Source of the DNA: Chromatocurvus halotolerans
Lineage (GTDB): Bacteria > Pseudomonadota > Gammaproteobacteria > Pseudomonadales > Halieaceae
Direction: 5' to 3'
Assembly: GCF_004340525.1 (NCBI RefSeq)
Contig: NZ_SLWX01000002.1
Span: 310,001 to 374,000, forward strand
Length of the DNA stretch: 64,000 nt
In this document: positions 55,225 through 64,000 of the stretch, one piece after another
Numbering within the stretch: the first letter of the stretch is position 1
Layout: every line of letters starts with the position of its first letter
Notes under the pieces: generated by a model
Seen by the model: the letters and a program-made list of their open reading frames with translations, nothing else
What the model was told of the DNA's origin: nothing
The model's database searches: none
Made by a program: the position numbers and the translations under genes

Positions 55225-55935
55225 TTACGCCTTACCCGTGCATTTGAGCTGTTTGACTGCCAGATCCACTGCGTCGACCAGGCTCGCAACCTGATGGTCA
55301 GGGTTTCCCATCAGGGGGTGATAGATCGAATCCTGGCGTTGAATCCAGACACCGTGAAACCCCGCACGGAGCGCCCCGTGAACATCCCAGGCGTGGGCGG
55401 CAACCAGCAATGCATTTGCGGGGGCACATGAATATTCGCGGGCTGCCTGTTGGTAGAGTGCTGTCTGCGGTTTCCAGATCTGGAAATCATCCACCGACAC
55501 AATATCGTCAACCAGCTGTTCTAGGTCGTTGTCGCGCACCAGTTTCTCTGTGTTGGCGCGGGAGCCATTGGTTAGCAGGACAGCCTGGCAGTCAAAAGGC
55601 TTCAGTTTCTCAAGCGCGGGTCTGACATCCTCGTGGGCGGGGAGCTGGGAGAATGCCGCCAGGATATCTTTCAGGGTGGTTTCATCGGCTTCGTGACCAA
55701 TGCTGTGCAGCAAAACTGTCAGCGTGCCCCTGGCGATTTCCGGAAAGGTATGGAAAACGCCACTAGCTGAAAGAGCGAAGGCATCCCTGAGTAACTGCGC
55801 GAAGAATACCCGGTCCGTTCCCTCCGGCAGATTGAGGGCTGTCATTTTTTCTTCCAGCGGCGCCAGGGAAAAGACCGTTTCCACCACGTCGAGAAAAACG
55901 ATGCGAGCGTCGAGGTTCCTCGGATGCTGTGGCAT
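55225..55935 (-). CDS. HAD-superfamily hydrolase, haloacid dehalogenase type II-like
   Basis: This 236-residue protein has HAD motif I with the nucleophile in IVFLDVVETVF near residue 16, motif II LLTNGS near residue 122, and motif III/IV around IWKPQTALYQQAAR and LLVAAHAWDVHGALRAGF. The substrate is unknown; 2-haloacid dehalogenase is one option. It lies 42 bases after the anti-sigma gene and could belong to that operon. Confidence 0.82.
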   Translation of the reverse strand: MPQHPRNLDARIVFLDVVETVFSLAPLEEKMTALNLPEGTDRVFFAQLLRDAFALSASGVFHTFPEIARGTLTVLLHSIGHEADETTLKDILAAFSQLPAHEDVRPALEKLKPFDCQAVLLTNGSRANTEKLVRDNDLEQLVDDIVSVDDFQIWKPQTALYQQAAREYSCAPANALLVAAHAWDVHGALRAGFHGVWIQRQDSIYHPLMGNPDHQVASLVDAVDLAVKQLKCTGKA

Positions 55936-55977
55936 TGGGGGTTCCCTCTCCTTCGGGTGAGATTGGCAGTCTTGCTG

Positions 55978-56214
55978 TTAACGAGACTCAGACTGGTGGC
56001 TTTGGATATGCTCCATCACGTCACGAACTTCACTGTCACTGGCCTTGCTGTGCATGAACGGAATGGCCTGCAGCAGGGCGCGTAACTGCCTTACATAGCG
56101 GCGGCAGTGCCGGCACATCAGCAGGTGCACTTTCATTGCCAATTGCTGGCGCCGGCTCAGCTCCCGCTCGATCAGGTGGTCAGCGCTATTGACAACCTCT
56201 CGACAGGTCAGCAC
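55978..56214 (-). CDS. Zinc-finger anti-sigma factor
   Basis: This 78-residue protein has the zinc anti-sigma motif with Cys4, His30, Cys34 and Cys37 (KVHLLMCRHCRRY). The spacing is the same as in the fused anti-sigma at 17200-18012, but there is no peroxidase domain. The start overlaps the sigma gene by seven bases with the same ATGCTGA arrangement as the first pair. It should hold the adjacent sigma factor in the cytosol and release it on oxidation or metal change. Confidence 0.87.
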   Translation of the reverse strand: MLTCREVVNSADHLIERELSRRQQLAMKVHLLMCRHCRRYVRQLRALLQAIPFMHSKASDSEVRDVMEHIQSHQSESR

Positions 56215-56840
56215 TCGCCGGTCTCCTCGTAATGATCCACAAGTTTGTACAATTGACTTCTCGCTCTGTGCAATATGACTCGCACATTGGATGCAGAGAG
56301 CGACAGTTCGTTACAGATGTCTTCAAATGAAAACCCCGTGGTGTCGCGCAATTCAAGCACGGTACGCTGGTTGACGGGCATGGCGTCAAGCAGCTCTTCG
56401 AGGCAACTGGCCAGGTCCTCGCGCATCAGAAGGTCCTCTGGAGTGTCCGTTTCCCAATCTGCAGGGGGTGACTGCCAGCGGCCGCTGCGATTGAAACGGT
56501 CAGCCAGCGCGTCACCTGATTGTTCATCTGATTGCCAGTCACTGAACAAGAGCTCTCTTCCGCGTTTTCTGAGTTGCATTTTGGCTTCGTTGATGACAAT
56601 TCTGCCGAGCCAGGTACGAAGTTGCGCGCGACCCTCGAACGTTGCAATCGCCTGGTGAGCCTTGAGCCAGGCATTCTGTACAACCTCTTCCGCTTCCGAT
56701 TGACCAACGATGGGTACGGCGAGGGCGATCAGTGCACGATGATTGTCCCGCACGAGCTCGGCGAACAGGCTCTGATCGCCGGCCTTCAGTCTGTGTAATG
56801 TTGCATTATCCATGAAGTTGGTTTTTTCCCTAACCTCCAT
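56208..56840 (-). CDS. ECF RNA polymerase sigma factor (second pair)
   Basis: The ATG at 56840 has an AGGAAAGGA site five bases upstream and gives 210 residues. Region 2 shows AGDQSLFAELVRDNH and EAEEVVQNAWLKAHQ. Region 4 shows LELRDTTGFSFEDICNELSLSASNVRVILHRARSQLY. It is clearly related to the sigma factor at 16607-17206 and ends with the same ETGEC. Either factor could read the TGTAAC-N17-ATCC promoters. Confidence 0.9.
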   Translation of the reverse strand: MEVREKTNFMDNATLHRLKAGDQSLFAELVRDNHRALIALAVPIVGQSEAEEVVQNAWLKAHQAIATFEGRAQLRTWLGRIVINEAKMQLRKRGRELLFSDWQSDEQSGDALADRFNRSGRWQSPPADWETDTPEDLLMREDLASCLEELLDAMPVNQRTVLELRDTTGFSFEDICNELSLSASNVRVILHRARSQLYKLVDHYEETGEC

Positions 56841-57028
56841 AATCCTTTCCTTGAGGGATGGGTAGACTGTCATCCTCGCCAGTTGTGGATAAGCACTACG
56901 GAGACTGAGGATAACATGGCATTGATTTGACGGTTTGAAAACCGCCAGAAACCAACCGCGGACGACATCTCGGTAAAGGTGATGCGCAGAAGACGTCCCT
57001 GCGATTGCTGTACTTCAGGCCACCCGGC

Positions 57029-57055
57029 TGTAACAAATCGTCCTGCGGCGCATCT
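57029..57055 (+). promoter_or_regulatory. Near match to the ECF-type promoter element, no obvious gene downstream
   Basis: TGTAAC, 17 bases, then ATCT, differing from the shared element at one base. Flanks match as well: AA after the first block and CGC before the second. It points away from the sigma gene towards 57.1 kb, where only the opposite-strand GST gene lies, so it may be a relic or drive an antisense or small RNA. Confidence 0.35.
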
Positions 57056-57104
57056 TATTAGAATTGCCGGTCTAAAAGGTGTGGTGCCGTCGTTTGTCGC
57101 TGGG

Positions 57105-57752
57105 TCAATCCAGAGTTGCGCCTGCTGGCTGTGCCATACCACGACGCACGGCATCACGCTTTGAGATTTCGCCGTGCCAACGTTCTATAGAGGGGTATTC
57201 GTGAAGTACAAGACCCGCCCATTCGCAGCGCTCAATCCAGGGGTAGGCCGCGATGTCTGCGATGGAGTAGTCCCCGGCGAGGAAGGCCTGCCGGCCGAGG
57301 TGTTCCTCCAGAAGATCATATACGCGCCGAACCGCAGTCACCGCATGGTCGATCGCGACGTCGCAGCGCTCCATGGCGAGGCTGCGCCAGTGATGCGCCT
57401 GGCCAGTCGCCGGTGCCAGCGCAGTGAGACCGACCATCAACCACTGCAGGACCGCATCCCGCGGACCGTCTTCGGAAGGCAGCAGGCGGGTATAGCGCTC
57501 CGCGAGGGCAACAAGAATCGCGCCGGACTCGGTCAATACACGCGTCTCCTCGCACTCGGACCAGGTGAGCACCGGTACTTTCCCGAAGGGATTCAGCGTG
57601 CTCATGGGAGGTTCGAACTGCTCCCCGGCCCGAATGTTGATGGGATGTATGCGGTAAGGCACACCGAGTTCTTCCAGCATGATGGTGACGCGCCGGGAGT
57701 TGGGTGTCGCCCACGCGTACAGCACGATGTTCAGCATTCCTTGAGTATCCAT
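57105..57752 (-). CDS. Glutathione S-transferase family protein
   Basis: This 215-residue protein has the thioredoxin-like N-terminal domain: IVLYAWATPNSRRVTIMLEELGVPY, with NPFGKVPVLTW and the glutathione-binding TESGAILVALAERY. The helical C-terminal domain has AFLAGDYSIADIAAYPWIERCEWAGL. It probably conjugates or reduces with glutathione; the substrate is unknown. It is divergent from the TonB receptor gene with 43 bases between starts. Confidence 0.88.
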   Translation of the reverse strand: MDTQGMLNIVLYAWATPNSRRVTIMLEELGVPYRIHPINIRAGEQFEPPMSTLNPFGKVPVLTWSECEETRVLTESGAILVALAERYTRLLPSEDGPRDAVLQWLMVGLTALAPATGQAHHWRSLAMERCDVAIDHAVTAVRRVYDLLEEHLGRQAFLAGDYSIADIAAYPWIERCEWAGLVLHEYPSIERWHGEISKRDAVRRGMAQPAGATLD

Positions 57753-57795
57753 TACGAAGATTCTTCAAAAAACCAACAATTCAGGAGATAGTCGC

Positions 57796-60714
57796 ATGAT
57801 AGGTCGTAGAAAGATTCTGAGTGTCGCTGTGTCTTCCGCACTTTTTGGTATGAGCGGTATCACTCTGGCGCAGCAGGCGGCAGCTCCGGCCGCGGATGTA
57901 CTGGAGGAGGTGGTTGTCACCGGCTCACGCCTTGCACGATCCTCGCGTTCGGCGGCTGTTCCGGTGCAGCCGATTGACCTGGAGCAGATTCGCCTCACGG
58001 GCGCCGTCAATCTCGAGACAGCACTGAACCAGATGCCGCAATTCGTCGCAGGAACCACCTCCGCTTCCAACAGCCTGGCGAGCGCGACCGGCACTGGTGC
58101 GGCGACGCTGGACCTTCGTGGCCTTGGGGCGCAGCGCAACCTGGTGCTCGTGAATGGCCGTCGTTACGTGTTCTTTGACGGAACACAGGTCACCAACATC
58201 AATACCATTCCGACTTCGCTGGTGAAACGCGTCGAAGTCGTGACAGGCGGCGCATCGGCTGTGTATGGTTCTGACGCGATCGCCGGGGTCACCAACTTTA
58301 TCCTCATGGATGACTTCGAGGGCATCGAGCTTCAGACCCAGGCCAATAACGATATCCGCGGTAACGGGTGGACGACGGATACCACCCTGACATTCGGCGG
58401 CAATTTTGACAACGGCCGCGGCAATGCCGTGGTTTCCCTGAACTACGCGGACCGTGAGGAAATTGGCGTGGAGGAGCGCGGGTTCTCGGAGTTCGTCCTC
58501 GCCAATGGCACGGTCAATGGTGAGCCCGCGCTCGTGCGCGGTGGCAGCAGCTTTATCCCGAGTGGGCGCTTTTCCGGGCTCCCAGCCAACCCGTCCTCCC
58601 GTCTTGGCCTGACAGAGGCGCTGAACGCGGCCGGTCTCGGTGGCGTCGGCGGACTAGGCTTCACGACAGTGGGTGATGGTCCCGACGTCCGCCCGTTCCA
58701 GGACCCTGCAGACAGATTCAACTACGCTCAGGACAACTTCCTCAGACTGCCTCAGGAGCGCTATGCGATTACCGCGCTGGCGCACTACGACCTGACGGAC
58801 AACGTGCGTGCCTACACCGAGGCGTCCTACACCTACAATGAAACAGAAGTGCGATTCGCCTCGAGTTTCATAAACGCTTCATTGCCATTCAACGTCGATA
58901 ATCCCTTTGTCTCGACTGAGATGCAGGACGTCCTGCGAATCCTGGACGAGACGGAGCCGGGTCCGGGGGCCGGCGATGGCCTGACCAACCTGCAAGTGGG
59001 AAGACGGTTGACCGAACTGGGGCCGCGGCGAAACATCGATGAACGCGACGCCTGGCGCATTCTGCTGGGGCTCAAAGGAGACTTCAATGACAGCCCCAAT
59101 ACCTTTGTCAGTGGCCTGTCCTGGGATGTCTATTACTCCTTTGCCCGTTCTGACAACACCCAGACCCAGATCGGCAATGCGTCGATATCCCGTTTTGCCG
59201 AGAACATACTCAACGGAACCGGCCCGGACGGCCAGCCGCTGGTTAATCCCTTTGGTAACAATATCTCGCCAGCCGGCGTCGACGCGATTGCGGTGACCAG
59301 TGTCAACTCCGATGTTACCGAGCTGGAGGTCCTGGCCGGGACGATCGGCGGCAACATAGCCTCCTTGCCCGCCGGTGATCTGGGCGTGTCAGTCGGTTTT
59401 GAATACCGCGACAGTTCGCTGGATTTCCAGCCCGACCAGCTGCTGGCCGACGGTGACATCGCGGGGTTCAACCCGATTACACCCGCAAGCGGCAGCATCG
59501 AGGTCTGGGAGGTGTTTGGTGAGGTACAGGTTCCGCTGATTGCCGGGGCGCCCATGGTGGAAGAGCTTACCGCAAAAGGGGCATTCCGTTACTCCGACTA
59601 TGACCTCGACCAGGTAGGTACAAAATGGACTTACTTTACCGGCCTTGACTGGGCCCTTAACGATCAGGTGGCGTTCGGCGTGCAGTTCCAGCGCGCAATC
59701 CGGGCCCCCAGCGTGGGTGAGGCCTTTGGTGGGCAACGCCAGTTTGCGATTCAGGCAACGGATCCCTGCGCGACGCCAGGCGCCGCGTCTGACCCGACTG
59801 TGCGCGACCTGTGTATTGCCAGTGGTGTTCCGGCGGCCAATGTCGGTACGCCCGCGGTGCAGCCGAACCAGGAAGTGCCTGGCATCTTTGGTGGAAATCC
59901 GGATCTTGACGCTGAGGAGTCTGATACCTACACGGTAAGCCTGATACTCACACCCGAGGCCCTGCCCGGGCTTCGCGTCACGGTCGACTACTTCGATATC
60001 GAAGTGGAGGATGCGATCGCCCCCTTCGGCGGCAGCGTCGGCAACGTTCTCAACCTGTGCTTCAACCAGTTGCAGGATATCAACAGTGTAGCCTGCCAGT
60101 CGGTCGGGCGTGATGATAGCGGTGCGATCCAGTTCCCGTTCGCGGTGACTGCCTTGAACGAGAATATCGGCGCTATCGAAACGAGCGGTATAGACTTCCA
60201 AGCAAGCTATGGCTTCGACGCGGACTTCGGCCTGTTCAGCGACACCAGCAGCTTTGACCTGTCGGTCAACGTGACCTGGCTGGATGAGTTTACGCTCACG
60301 CCGCTTCAGGACCAGAGCGACAACCAGAATGCCTGTGCCGGTGCTTTTGGCAGCGGTACCTGCGGTGAACCCCGACCCGAGTTCAAGACCCGCTCACAGC
60401 TGCGCTGGTACACGGGCAATCTGACCGTGGGCCTGACGCACCGCTGGCTGGATGAAGTTGACCTGGATATCGTTGCCTTGCGCGGCGTGGATCCGGCGAG
60501 CATACCGGTTGCGGAGTTCAGCGATCAGCATTACCTTGATCTGTCCTTCAACTACGACGTCGGCGAGCGTATATCCGTATGGGGTGGTGTCAACAATCTA
60601 CTGGACAATGATCCGCCGCTCCTCGGTGCCAACCAGCGTCGCGCCAATACTTTCCCGGATACCTATGATCCATTCGGTACGGAGCTCTTCCTCGGCGCTT
60701 CCTTCAGGCTGTGA
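57796..60714 (+). CDS. TonB-dependent outer-membrane receptor, large
   Basis: This 972-residue receptor has a signal peptide (VSSALFGMSGITLAQQ), a TonB box (LEEVVVTGSRL), a plug domain (VNLETALNQMPQFV, then RVEVVTGGASAVYGSDAIAGV) and a long barrel ending FLGASFRL. The GSRL box and plug resemble oligopeptide- or glycan-type receptors rather than siderophore receptors. The neighbouring peptide-type ABC binding protein and ATPases suggest peptide uptake. An AGGAG site precedes the ATG. Confidence 0.9.
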   Translation: MIGRRKILSVAVSSALFGMSGITLAQQAAAPAADVLEEVVVTGSRLARSSRSAAVPVQPIDLEQIRLTGAVNLETALNQMPQFVAGTTSASNSLASATGTGAATLDLRGLGAQRNLVLVNGRRYVFFDGTQVTNINTIPTSLVKRVEVVTGGASAVYGSDAIAGVTNFILMDDFEGIELQTQANNDIRGNGWTTDTTLTFGGNFDNGRGNAVVSLNYADREEIGVEERGFSEFVLANGTVNGEPALVRGGSSFIPSGRFSGLPANPSSRLGLTEALNAAGLGGVGGLGFTTVGDGPDVRPFQDPADRFNYAQDNFLRLPQERYAITALAHYDLTDNVRAYTEASYTYNETEVRFASSFINASLPFNVDNPFVSTEMQDVLRILDETEPGPGAGDGLTNLQVGRRLTELGPRRNIDERDAWRILLGLKGDFNDSPNTFVSGLSWDVYYSFARSDNTQTQIGNASISRFAENILNGTGPDGQPLVNPFGNNISPAGVDAIAVTSVNSDVTELEVLAGTIGGNIASLPAGDLGVSVGFEYRDSSLDFQPDQLLADGDIAGFNPITPASGSIEVWEVFGEVQVPLIAGAPMVEELTAKGAFRYSDYDLDQVGTKWTYFTGLDWALNDQVAFGVQFQRAIRAPSVGEAFGGQRQFAIQATDPCATPGAASDPTVRDLCIASGVPAANVGTPAVQPNQEVPGIFGGNPDLDAEESDTYTVSLILTPEALPGLRVTVDYFDIEVEDAIAPFGGSVGNVLNLCFNQLQDINSVACQSVGRDDSGAIQFPFAVTALNENIGAIETSGIDFQASYGFDADFGLFSDTSSFDLSVNVTWLDEFTLTPLQDQSDNQNACAGAFGSGTCGEPRPEFKTRSQLRWYTGNLTVGLTHRWLDEVDLDIVALRGVDPASIPVAEFSDQHYLDLSFNYDVGERISVWGGVNNLLDNDPPLLGANQRRANTFPDTYDPFGTELFLGASFRL

Positions 60715-60781
60715 GGGCAGGCTCTCGCTGGCAGCGCAGGGCCGGGCATTCCGGTATCCTCGTGCTGCCAGCGCCGGGCTG

Positions 60782-62383
60782 ATGTGGAGTAGGAGAATCC
60801 GCCGTCTCCGGCGTTGGGCATCGGTGCTCCTGTACGCACTGCTCGGCGCGTGCACGCCACCGGATGACAGCAATACCCTAACGGTGGTTGCGCATGCCGA
60901 TCTGCAGTCGCTGGATCCAATCGTTACCACCGTGGGTATCGTCCAGCGTCATGCGCTGATGGTCTATGACGTACTGTTTGCCAGGGACGCGCAACAACGG
61001 CCGCAGCCGCAGATGATCGAAACCTGGTCGATGTCTGAGGACGGGCTTGTCTGGTCGTTCCGGCTACGCGAGGGGCTGCTGTTCCACGATGGACAGCCGG
61101 TGACAGCGCGGGATGTCGTTGCGTCGTTGCGACGCTGGGGCGCGCGTGATCCGTTCGGTCGACAGCTGCTGGCGCGCACGATTGACCTCGCGGCGGATTC
61201 CGATAACAGGTTTACCTGGCGGTTGAGTGAGCCCTACGGTCTGATGCTGCACGCCCTGTCCAAGACCGGCGGCCCCATCCCCGTCATCATGCCGGAGCGT
61301 CTGGCACAGACGGACCCCTCTGTTCCAGTGCGTGAGGTGGTGGGTTCCGGCCCCTTCATGTTTTCGGAGGAAGAGTGGATACCCGGTAGCAAGGTCGTTT
61401 ACCTGCGCAATCCGGACTATCTGCCGCGCAGCGAGCCGGCCTCGGGTGCCGCTGGTGGCAAGGTGGTGCATGTGGACCGCGTAGAGTGGCTGAACATCCG
61501 CGACGCCCAGTCGGCAGTGTTTGCGCTGTCAGGTGGCGAGATCGACTACCTGGAGAATCCTGCCGTGGATTTTCTGCCCATGCTGGAGAGCGCCGGCATG
61601 ATTGTCGAACGCAAGGATCCGCTGGGAATGCAGGGCATGATGCGCATGAACCACCTGCATCCGCCGTTCGACGATCCCCGGGCGCGGCGCGCTCTTCTGT
61701 TTGTCCTGGATCAGGGCGAGATCCTGCAGGCGATGTTTGGCAATGACAGCCTGGTGCGAGAGTGCGCCGCCTTCTTCACCTGCGGTTCCCCGCTGGCCAG
61801 CACGGCCGGCGCACCAGAAGGGATGGGCGAGAGGCCGGAACGGGCCAGGCAGTTGTTCGCCGAGGCAGGCTATGGTGGGGAGCCCCTGGTCCTGCTTCAT
61901 CCGACCGACATCCAGTACGTGAATATCGCGACGCTGGTGTTTGCCCAGCAGCTTGAGCGAATCGGCGTCAACGTCGACCTGCAGGCCATGGATTTCGGTT
62001 CGATGGCGGCGCGCCGCAGCAACCGGTCACCGCCGGAGGAGGGCGGGTGGCACCTCGGCATGACCTACTGGCCGGGTGGCGATGTCTCGGATCCGGTGGG
62101 CAATTTGCCCATGCACGCAAGCTGCGGCGATGCCTGGCCTGGCTGGCCCTGTGACGATGAGCATCAGGCCCTGATCGAGCGCTTCCCCGCGGCGCTGATG
62201 GACGAAGAACGTCTGGAACTGTCGGTTGAGATACAGCGCAGCGCCTATGAACTGGTGCCCTATGTCCCCATGGGCCAATGGTACCTGCCGGTGGCCTACA
62301 GTCCGCGGCTGGAGGGTGTGCTCGAAGTCCCCGGTACCGTGGTGTTCTGGAATATCAGCAAGTCGCCCACGGCGATGCCTTAA
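60782..62383 (+). CDS. ABC transporter substrate-binding lipoprotein (family 5, oligopeptide type)
   Basis: The ATG at 60782 gives 533 residues with a twin-basic start and lipobox LLGAC (Cys24). The family 5 solute-binding fold shows LQSLDPIVTTVG, then TWSMSEDGLVWSFRLREGLLFHDGQP (residues 82-107), then a late VPYVPMGQWYLP. It should bind peptides or similar solutes and deliver them to a Dpp/Opp-like importer. It converges on and overlaps by four bases the ATPase gene on the other strand. The permease genes would lie outside the window. Confidence 0.85.
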   Translation: MWSRRIRRLRRWASVLLYALLGACTPPDDSNTLTVVAHADLQSLDPIVTTVGIVQRHALMVYDVLFARDAQQRPQPQMIETWSMSEDGLVWSFRLREGLLFHDGQPVTARDVVASLRRWGARDPFGRQLLARTIDLAADSDNRFTWRLSEPYGLMLHALSKTGGPIPVIMPERLAQTDPSVPVREVVGSGPFMFSEEEWIPGSKVVYLRNPDYLPRSEPASGAAGGKVVHVDRVEWLNIRDAQSAVFALSGGEIDYLENPAVDFLPMLESAGMIVERKDPLGMQGMMRMNHLHPPFDDPRARRALLFVLDQGEILQAMFGNDSLVRECAAFFTCGSPLASTAGAPEGMGERPERARQLFAEAGYGGEPLVLLHPTDIQYVNIATLVFAQQLERIGVNVDLQAMDFGSMAARRSNRSPPEEGGWHLGMTYWPGGDVSDPVGNLPMHASCGDAWPGWPCDDEHQALIERFPAALMDEERLELSVEIQRSAYELVPYVPMGQWYLPVAYSPRLEGVLEVPGTVVFWNISKSPTAMP

Positions 62384-63387
62384 GCGCTGGTGTTTTGCGG
62401 AAGCGGCCCGGTCGAGGCGTAGTGGCAGGCCACGGCGTGCTGTTCCTCGTCGGCTGCGACGAGAGGAGGTTCCTTTTCCGCGCAGTATGGGTCCGCCAGC
62501 GGACAGCGTGTGCGGAAGCGGCACCCCGAGGGCGGATTGCTCGGGCTTGGCAGGTCACCCTGCAGGATCACGCGGTTGCGGCTGTCATCGGGATCGTCAA
62601 CGGGCACGGCGGCGAGTAGCGCCTTGGTATAGGGGTGCTGCGGCGCGCGGTACAGCGTCGCAGTTGGCGCAGTTTCCACCACCTTGCCCAGATACATGAC
62701 CGCCACCCGGTGGCTGATATGTTCCACCACGGCAAGGTCGTGGGCGATGAACAGATAGGCGATGCCAAATTCCTGCTGCAGGTCGATCAGGAGGTTGATG
62801 ATCTGCGCCTGCACGGACACGTCCAGTGCCGACACGGGCTCGTCCAGCACGATCAGGCGCGGTCGTAGACCCAGCGCGCGGGCAATCCCGAGACGCTGGC
62901 GCTGGCCACCGGAAAACTCGTGAGGAAAGCGATCGATCTGGTCGCGGCCCAATCCCACGCGCGCGAAAAGGTCGGCGACCGCCTCGCGCAGGCGAGTGCC
63001 TGTCATGCCGAAATTCATCAGTGGTTCGGCGACGGCACTGCCCACCGAGCGCCGTGGATTCAATGACGCCATGGGGTCCTGGAAGACAATCTGGACATCC
63101 TTGCGCAGGCTGCGCATCTGGCCGTCACTGAGACCGGCCAGGTCGCGTCCATCCAGCACGACGGTTCCCGCATCGGGACGCTCCAGGCGCAGGATGCAGC
63201 GGCCCACCGTGGACTTGCCGCAGCCGCTTTCGCCAACCAGCCCAAGGGTCTCCCCGGCGGCAATATCGAGATCGACGCCGTCCACGGCGCGCAGCAGGTC
63301 ATCCCGTTGCCCGGTCAATCTGCCGACAATCCCCGCTTTCGCGCGGAAATGACGGGACAGGCCTCGGACTTCGAGGAGTGAACTCAC
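62380..63387 (-). CDS. Oligopeptide/dipeptide ABC transporter ATPase (DppF/OppF-type)
   Basis: This 335-residue ATPase has Walker A GESGCGKST near residue 58, the signature FSGGQRQRLGIARAL near 160, Walker B LIVLDEPVSALD and the H-loop IAHDLAVV. The C-terminal oligopeptide domain shows PQHPYTKALL and the iron-sulfur-like cysteines in GCRFRTRCPLADPYC. It pairs with the next ATPase, whose stop it overlaps by four bases. Confidence 0.9.
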   Translation of the reverse strand: MSSLLEVRGLSRHFRAKAGIVGRLTGQRDDLLRAVDGVDLDIAAGETLGLVGESGCGKSTVGRCILRLERPDAGTVVLDGRDLAGLSDGQMRSLRKDVQIVFQDPMASLNPRRSVGSAVAEPLMNFGMTGTRLREAVADLFARVGLGRDQIDRFPHEFSGGQRQRLGIARALGLRPRLIVLDEPVSALDVSVQAQIINLLIDLQQEFGIAYLFIAHDLAVVEHISHRVAVMYLGKVVETAPTATLYRAPQHPYTKALLAAVPVDDPDDSRNRVILQGDLPSPSNPPSGCRFRTRCPLADPYCAEKEPPLVAADEEQHAVACHYASTGPLPQNTSA

Positions 63388-64000
63388 GCGGGCTCCTCCA
63401 GTTCGTCACTGTGCCAGCAGGCAGCGAGGTGTCCGGCGTGTTTCTCCTCCAACGGCGGCTGTGCGTCCCGACACTCCTGCGTCGCATAGGCGCAGCGCGG
63501 TGCGAAATAGCAGCCCGGTCCGCGTGACCCTGGCGGCGGGACGTTGCCGGGAATTTCCAGCAGGCGCTCATGCCGGGTGCCGCCGCGCGTGGACAGGCGT
63601 GGCATGGCTCCGAGCAGTCCGAGAGTGTAGGGGTGCCTGGGCCTTCGCATCAGTGACCTCACGGGTGCCGATTCAACGACACGCCCGGCATAGAAGACCA
63701 GCACGCGATCGGCCATTTCCGCGACGACACCGAGGTCGTGGGTGACCAGCAGGACCCCCGCGTCCAGTTCGGATCGTATCGTGCGCATCAGGTCGAGGAC
63801 CTGGGCCTGCACCGTCACATCCAGCGCGGTTGTCGGCTCATCCGCAATCAGCAGCATCGGGTTGCAGGCCAGCGCCATGGCAATGACGATACGCTGACGC
63901 ATGCCGCCGGAAAGCTCATGTGGATACTGATCCAGGCGCTGCTCGGGGCTCGGCATCTGAACCCGTCTGAGCATGTCGAGGGCGTGCTGTCGCGCCTCCG
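63384..64000 (-). CDS. Oligopeptide/dipeptide ABC transporter ATPase (DppD/OppD-type), partial
   Basis: The C-terminal about 205 residues are present; the gene continues beyond the window. It shows the signature LSGGMRQRIVIAMALA, Walker B LLIADEPTTALD, H-loop VTHDLGVVAEM and the C-terminal RRPRHPYTLGLL with a cysteine cluster (GCYFAPRCAYATQEC). The Walker A region lies outside the window. Confidence 0.88.
   Translation of the reverse strand, partial: EARQHALDMLRRVQMPSPEQRLDQYPHELSGGMRQRIVIAMALACNPMLLIADEPTTALDVTVQAQVLDLMRTIRSELDAGVLLVTHDLGVVAEMADRVLVFYAGRVVESAPVRSLMRRPRHPYTLGLLGAMPRLSTRGGTRHERLLEIPGNVPPPGSRGPGCYFAPRCAYATQECRDAQPPLEEKHAGHLAACWHSDELEEPA

Noticed and set aside
57174-57791. 205-codon plus-strand frame after the near-match promoter at 57029
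   Set aside because: It is the antisense of the GST gene, which has clear family motifs.

Overview
The window is 64 kb of a GC-rich gammaproteobacterial chromosome. Housekeeping gene content supports this: sucCD, htpG, folE, prmB-aroC, a YheU/TusA/EpmC/PdxB block, queF, a PA2817-family gene and an ISL3-type IS. A free-living, probably marine relative of the Cellvibrionales/Halieaceae fits best, but that placement is inference from gene families and not from alignment.

Layout. 1-13.8 kb is core genome: end of sucC, sucD, htpG, sixA-like, a DUF4892 gene, folE (-), prmB, aroC, a small membrane protein, an exported methyltransferase, yheU-like/tusA-like/epmC/pdxB, tRNA-Gly and tRNA-Glu (with a truncated tRNA-Gly copy between them), a YadGH-type ABC exporter, queF and tRNA-Ser. 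13.8-16.6 kb, directly after tRNA-Ser, looks like the relic of an integrated element: two small DNA-binding genes, a truncated Tat-exported oxidoreductase leader, and about 1.1 kb with no credible gene but a 16-bp perfect palindrome. 16.6-19.1 kb is an ECF sigma operon whose anti-sigma factor is fused to an AhpD-like peroxidase domain, followed by a small membrane protein and a second AhpD-like enzyme. 19.1-23.3 kb (-) is a ynjDCBF-type ABC importer set. 23.4-31.6 kb (-) holds a DUF3179 protein, a TonB receptor, a decayed TVP38 gene, an LCAT-like lipoprotein, a DUF547 protein, a Na+/H+ antiporter and a YHS protein.

31.7-35.4 kb (-) is an hvfABC-type RiPP operon. The precursor has ten EGKCG motifs in 51-bp tandem repeats, followed by the DUF692 iron oxidase, its DUF2063 partner, DoxX and an MBL-fold hydrolase. 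35.6-37.8 kb is a metallopeptidase/serine-hydrolase fusion. 37.8-40.3 kb holds three consecutive broken genes, two of them damaged paralogues of intact genes in the window. 40.4-44.3 kb is an MlaA / RND transporter / MlaC operon. 44.5-49.1 kb holds metabolic genes. 49.1-51.9 kb is a gene graveyard containing an intact ISL3 element with a perfect 8-bp target duplication. 52-55.2 kb holds a flavodoxin gene and a compact mer operon. 55.2-56.8 kb has a second ECF/anti-sigma pair. 57-64 kb holds a GST, a TonB receptor and a peptide-type ABC uptake set.

The most interesting signal is regulatory. The sequence TGTAAC-N17-ATCC occurs exactly, with identical spacing, upstream of five minus-strand genes: the hvfA operon, the YHS gene, the DUF3179 gene, the 24.5-26.8 kb TonB receptor, and the broken NADH dehydrogenase-like gene. 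It has the shape of an ECF sigma promoter. It ties the metallophore operon to surface uptake and redox genes and points to one of the two zinc-type ECF systems here as its controller. A copper- or redox-responsive regulon built round a ten-core HvfA peptide is the main hypothesis from this window.
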